Assembly: GCA_964036295.1 (NCBI GenBank)
Contig: OZ038464.1
Location: 18,832,443-18,896,442, forward strand
Direction: 5' to 3'
Origin: Plumapathes pennacea
Lineage: Eukaryota > Cnidaria > Anthozoa > Antipatharia > Myriopathidae
DNA: 64,000 nt
A program made the translations under genes and the position numbers. This document shows positions 60,501-64,000 of the stretch, piece after piece (position 1 is the first letter of the stretch; each line of letters starts with the position of its first letter). The notes below the pieces were generated by a model. That model did no database searches and had not been told where the DNA came from. It worked only from the letters and a program-made list of their open reading frames with translations.

Positions 60501-62072
60501 CATCTACATATTCTTTGACTGCATGACCACGTGACTGAATCAGATCTCACCTGGTGTGCCTCGTATTCATCTCTGTCTGGATAAATCTGAAAAAAGAATA
60601 CAGTAATGAGCAAAAAAAAAAAGAAAGATGCTTCAATAATATAATATGCAAGTTGTAAAAAAGAATACCTTTGCAATAAGTGCATCAAAGTTGGGGTCTG
60701 GACGAAGTGAACGTTTAGAGATCAGCTTCTTTCGACAGGTTGGACATTCTTTGTTTCTAAAGAAGATAGGACACAACAATTACATGCAGAAAATCAGCAC
60801 TCTACTGCTACACGTACACATTCTTCATATCTGTCATATCTGTCACTCATTCTTCAATATTTCTTGAGTACATATATATAAACCGTGGATGGAGAATATA
60901 GCAGTGAAAGTGACCTCCGCAGTTATGAAGCAACTTAAGCAGTTGTAAAGATAGCCCGGGAAAAAAAATCTGGGTTTCAACGGAAATTGTAAAGGTCCCA
61001 GAGTGTCGCACCGGTATCGTAGAGGTCATGGGCTTGATTCCTGTTGAAGCCCAGACTTTTTTCTGGACTATCTTTGCAACTGCTTAAGTTGCTTCATAAC
61101 TGCAAAGGTCACTTTCACTGCTAAATATTTCTTATTGGTTGGCACAACTAACCCGCTTCTTAGTGCTGTGATGATGCATTCTTGGCAGAACCTGTGAAGA
61201 CACTAGAGAAACAGACAAAGATTTTAACTCTTTAGATCAAACATACTGTACAGTAGCTGCATTAGATGCTGCTGTTTTAATATCTGTTTTGTGTACATTT
61301 AGAAACCCACTTCTTTGGTAGTCATGGTATTCTTCAGCATGTCCAGACAGATTGGACACATCAGCTCACTGTGAAGGCTCCGTGGAGAGATAGAGATTTC
61401 TGTTCCATCCATGATGGCCTCTTGTGGTGTACGATGGAGTTCATAAAGGCTCAGTTCTATAGTACGAAAGAATGAAACACTTTACAGTAACCATACTGGC
61501 ATTTTGGATCTTAGAAAGCTGATCGGTTTATCACTCATGCATTTTCTTTCAGGGTTGGGAGAATATGGTCTCTGGAGTGAAAGGGTAGGCTTCAAATATA
61601 GTGATCAGAGACAAACTTCTCCTTTTCTAAACTGTAGGCATGTTGTGTTTTGAAAAAGCTGAGTCTTCCAAAGGTTTAGAGATTGAATGTTGAATAATAC
61701 CTCAAGGTGTCGGAATAGAAAAATATTACAGAAAGGCTCTCTGTAGCATTCCATTCGGGTCGATTGCATAAAAAACAACCGGCTTTCCTTCATAGCATTT
61801 ACAAACAATTTCACTAACTTAAATACTAAGATAAGTAACCAATGCATCAAACAAACAGCCCATTGCACGTGATCAAAACATACGATCATGACAAAAAGAC
61901 GGCAATGTGCTCAAAAAACACAACTTGCCCACATGCATTTAAACTTGTGCGACATTTAAAACCGATGCTGTGCTTTTCAGGGAAATCAATAAAACTAGCT
62001 TTAGCACTCAATATAATTACCCCAGGACTTCGGTTGAGGAGCTTGGGGGACTGTGAGTTGAACTGCCATCAT
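57585..62072 (-). CDS. RNF2: Polycomb E3 ubiquitin ligase RNF2/RING1 (PRC1 catalytic subunit)
   Basis: It mono-ubiquitinates histone H2A in the nucleus as the catalytic subunit of PRC1. Fourteen minus-strand exons join in phase: 62072-62021, 61456-61311, 61202-61153, 60756-60669, 60586-60551, 60120-60016, 59683-59659, 59532-59413, 59299-59247, 59166-59070, 58794-58735, 58489-58410, 58032-57991 and 57641-57585 (336 residues, the same as human RING2). It opens [17 protein letters not shown] and continues [15 protein letters not shown], then a RING domain ([43 protein letters not shown]), [10 protein letters not shown] and [11 protein letters not shown]. The end is a RAWUL domain ([64 protein letters not shown]). 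Zinc-binding Cys/His residues are all present. Cnidarians may have one gene ancestral to RING1 and RNF2. Confidence 0.96.
57695..57884. mobile_element. Tc1/mariner-type MITE in the last intron of RNF2
   Basis: The ends are CAGTCAACTGCCTCTAAGAC and AAGAGGGAGTTGACTG, flanked by TA on both sides (57693-57694 and 57885-57886). GTGTCCGT motifs repeat inside. It is 190 bp with no frame. Confidence 0.88.
58110..58345. repeat. Repeat family F1 copy in an RNF2 intron
   Basis: AACCAGAAGCCAAAGTATTTT, GCGTGAGAAAATCGTGATCG, TTCCTGATTGACC and AACCACACGATGACTTTATAG occur in the opposite order to 53715-54035. Confidence 0.55.
59788..60007. mobile_element. Foldback MITE at the 5' splice site of an RNF2 intron
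   Basis: CACAGGGCGCAGAGGAGTT at 59792 faces AACTCCTCCGCACCCTGTG ending at 60007. The arms extend about 48 bases, to CCATTATGTAAAACC and its complement. CAACTTAC occurs at both edges (59780-59787 and 60008-60015), and the right copy is the RNF2 splice donor read on the minus strand (GTAAGTTG). Confidence 0.8.
60901..61121. mobile_element. Foldback element in the third RNF2 intron
   Basis: GCAGTGAAAGTGACCTCCGC at 60901 pairs with the complement ending at 61121. The arms run about 55 bases through CAACTTAAGCAGTTG. A tRNA B-box-like GGCTTGATTCC lies near 61031. TA precedes and follows the element. Confidence 0.8.
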
Positions 62073-62390
62073 AGCAAGATATCAATTAAAGCACCGTCCT
62101 CACTCTTTTCACCCAAGAAAGGGCGCACCCAGAATGCTTTGAGTGCTGCAAATACTGAGAAACCACGCGCTTCAAGCGTTGCCCGGTTACACAGTTAGGA
62201 CAAATCAAAATAAGGAAGCACGGCATGCATGACTGGATTTGTTGGATTTAACCCTTTTTCAGTGATTCAAGCTTGCTTCATTTTGTAGGATGGCATTGAA
62301 TAGTGGACTTAGCATCAGCACAAAGCTTGCTGACTGACCAAGGAAACATTATGCAAACTTTTACCATATTGTTGTGACTTGAGAAAGCAG
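62073..62390. promoter_or_regulatory. Probable bidirectional promoter between RNF2 and the NEK-like kinase
   Basis: Only 318 bases separate the two divergent start codons. There is no TATA box near either end. Both 5' UTRs and the core promoter elements must fit here unless upstream noncoding exons exist. Confidence 0.6.
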
Positions 62391-63682
62391 ATGGAGAAAT
62401 ACGATGTTCTTAGCGTACTTGGAAAAGGAGGCTGTGGGAAAGTTGTGCTGGCAAAAGAGAAGGAGAGCGGGAAGTAAGACGAATAGTTTCAAAATTATTT
62501 GTTAATAATATAGTAATATTAATAAAGTTGTTGGTGTAGTTGTGTTGTTGTTTATATTTATGTTATATCACACATTATTGCTGGCAGGTATTATTTGTTA
62601 GAGGTTTGAAGTTTTGTAAATGTAGCTTCTGAGGCAACTGTTACTACAGGTTCATTTCATATCTCTGACACAAGTATGATATTATAAAACTTATGCACAG
62701 GCTTCTGTCAATATATTCCAGCTTTTGTACCAATTAATTGCACCCCCCCCCCCCCCCCCCCCCCCCCCCAACTAGGCAACTGGATTTGTCACACCTGGCT
62801 GCCTCAGGGATGGGGAAATAGTAGGGAAAAGAGTGGGAGGAAGAGTGAGAATTGCCAGCTTTTCTTGTTTGGTAACAAGGATCACTTTACGGTCACTGCA
62901 TCCCTTCCTTAACTCTCCAGTGACTATATAATATCTAGATATGAAAATTACTGATGGCTTCTACCCTGGCTGGTAAAATAGTAATTATTCTTACAATGTG
63001 TATGAAGTGGCTTTATTAATATAAGTTTCACTTACCAGGCTTTTTGCAATTAAGGAAGTTGTTCTAGACCCCAAGAAAAAGATGAGAACCAAGGAGGCCG
63101 TCATCAAGGAGGCCAGGTGAGGAAAACAAACTGCAGTCTACCACTTTGTAACAAAGGTTTCTTTACAAATTCTCATCGGTAGGATCTGAAAATCACTTGT
63201 GCAGGGTTGAAATGCTACAGTTTTGTGTGCACATTAAGTTATTGATTTTGCATTTGATCAAAGGGTCAGGCAACAGCAATAAATAAACTCCAGTCTACTA
63301 CCTTGTAACATTAAGATCTCTTTGTGAGCCATGTTTTGTGCTTCTATTGTCAGCATTTTAGCACACCTAAAACACCCACATGTTGTTTCCCTCTTGGATT
63401 CTTTCTTTGACCCTGCAGAGGAGCAGCTACATCTTGTCCAGGTAAACAGTTCATTATTGAGCAAGAGTAAGAAAATTGAGTGGCAATGTGATTTATTTCT
63501 CCTCAATTTTTGCAGGATTTTTGTGATGGAGGAACTCTATATGACCAGATTGTTCAAGCAAAGGAGGTACTGTACAGTACTTGATTTTGAAGTGGTGATC
63601 CAGTAGATGAAGTGATTAAGTTTCAGTTGTTGAATATTTATTGCAGAAGGACATTTTATTTCCAGAGAGACAAGTAATGCAG
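62391..63682 (+). CDS. NEK-type serine/threonine kinase, 5' part (runs off the window)
   Basis: Five exons join in phase: 62391-62473, 63039-63116, 63354-63441, 63516-63566 and 63647-63682, giving 112 residues and continuing past 64000. The ATP-binding half of a kinase is visible: MEKYDVLSVLGKGGCGKVVL (glycine-rich loop), LFAIKEVVLD (catalytic lysine, about residue 33), KEAVIKEASILAHLKHPHVV (helix C glutamate), DSFFDPAEEQLHLVQDFCDG (hinge) and GTLYDQIVQAKEKDILFPER. The DFCDGG hinge and KEASILAHLKHPHVV resemble NIMA-related kinases, which act in cilia and mitosis. The catalytic loop lies outside the window, so activity and subfamily cannot be judged. Confidence 0.85.
62743..62769. repeat. Poly-C tract in the first intron of the NEK-like kinase
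   Basis: About 27 consecutive C. Similar homopolymer G/C runs lie at 2865-2895, 18133-18163 and in the 38033-38049 region. Confidence 0.9.
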
Positions 63683-63837
63683 GTACAGAATTGTTTTGAA
63701 TTTAAAGTCTTAACAGAGGGAATTTATCACAAGGGTTTGAACTTTTCCACAGGCAGATTCACCAGTTAGCTAGGTATAATTAGGTAGTTCTAGATATCAA
63801 GGTACAAACGAGTCAGTTGATAGGTAGGTCTGTACTG

Positions 63838-63985
63838 TAAGGTGAAAGGTTTTGCTGTTGCTCTTGATTGGCCAAGAATGTTGCTAAACTTGTTAGGACC
63901 AATTGGAAAAAGCGTAGTAGTGGCAAAACCAAAGCAATCACATGATTACTTTCAAATGAGTCATGTGAAAACAGCTCTATGGTAG
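63838..63985. repeat. Repeat family F1 copy in a kinase intron
   Basis: GATTGGCCAAGAATGTTGC, GCAAAACCAAAGCAATCAC, ATGATTACTTTCAAATGAG and GTGAAAACAGCTCTATGG match the family in reverse orientation. Confidence 0.55.
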
Positions 63986-64000
63986 ATATTATAGATATTA

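Noticed and set aside
60955..61090. tRNA-like B box (GGCTTGATTCC)
   Set aside because: There is no A box or cloverleaf; the motif lies in the middle of a foldback element in an RNF2 intron.

Overview
The window is animal nuclear DNA. Genes are split into many short exons with GT-AG introns, polyadenylation signals follow the stop codons, microsatellites are abundant, and short inverted-repeat (MITE-like) elements sit in introns and between genes. The gene set fits an anthozoan cnidarian such as a stony coral: PSMD2, an ARM-TIR-SAM protein, an espin-like ankyrin protein, ABCG half-transporters of the cysteine-rich WBC30/ABCG24 type, RNF2/RING1 and a NEK-type kinase. The species call is inference. 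I rebuilt all gene models by hand from splice sites and reading-frame phase.

Layout. 21-1615 (+) is the 3' end of PSMD2 (26S proteasome Rpn1). 3958-9947 (+) is a ten-exon, 717-residue protein ordered armadillo-like helices, TIR, SAM, with an MGSGNTK start that suggests N-myristoylation. It converges on a minus-strand, eight-exon, 602-residue espin-like ankyrin protein (14907-10564). Three ABCG transporter genes follow in tandem on the plus strand: A (17008-27599), B (30998-43072) and C (44230-56471). Each has 17 exons and an intact frame (883, 883 and 885 residues). RNF2/RING1 (62072-57585, minus, 14 exons, 336 residues) ends tail-to-tail with gene C. It starts head-to-head, 318 bases from a NEK-like kinase (62391 onward, plus) that runs off the window.

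Genome dynamics. A and B lie in a tandem segmental duplication (about 14356-28548 and 28567-44009). It starts inside espin intron 1, so unit B carries an orphan espin exon 1 broken by a 2-base deletion. Comparing the units gives empty/filled-site evidence for later insertions: a 2157-bp element with 4-bp flanking repeats and a roughly 650-bp foldback element in B intron 1, and two TA-flanked MITEs in a GTA array in A intron 7. One intronic hairpin shared by A and B differs by a paired substitution, one change in each arm, so the stem stays perfectly paired. Gene C is an older paralogue with its own minisatellite and MITEs.

Function. The ABC array would supply dosage or subfunctionalised versions of a membrane exporter with a large cysteine-rich extracellular head. 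The ARM-TIR-SAM protein is the best candidate for a poorly described system: it has SARM1-like parts in a different order, a possible NADase glutamate and a predicted membrane anchor.
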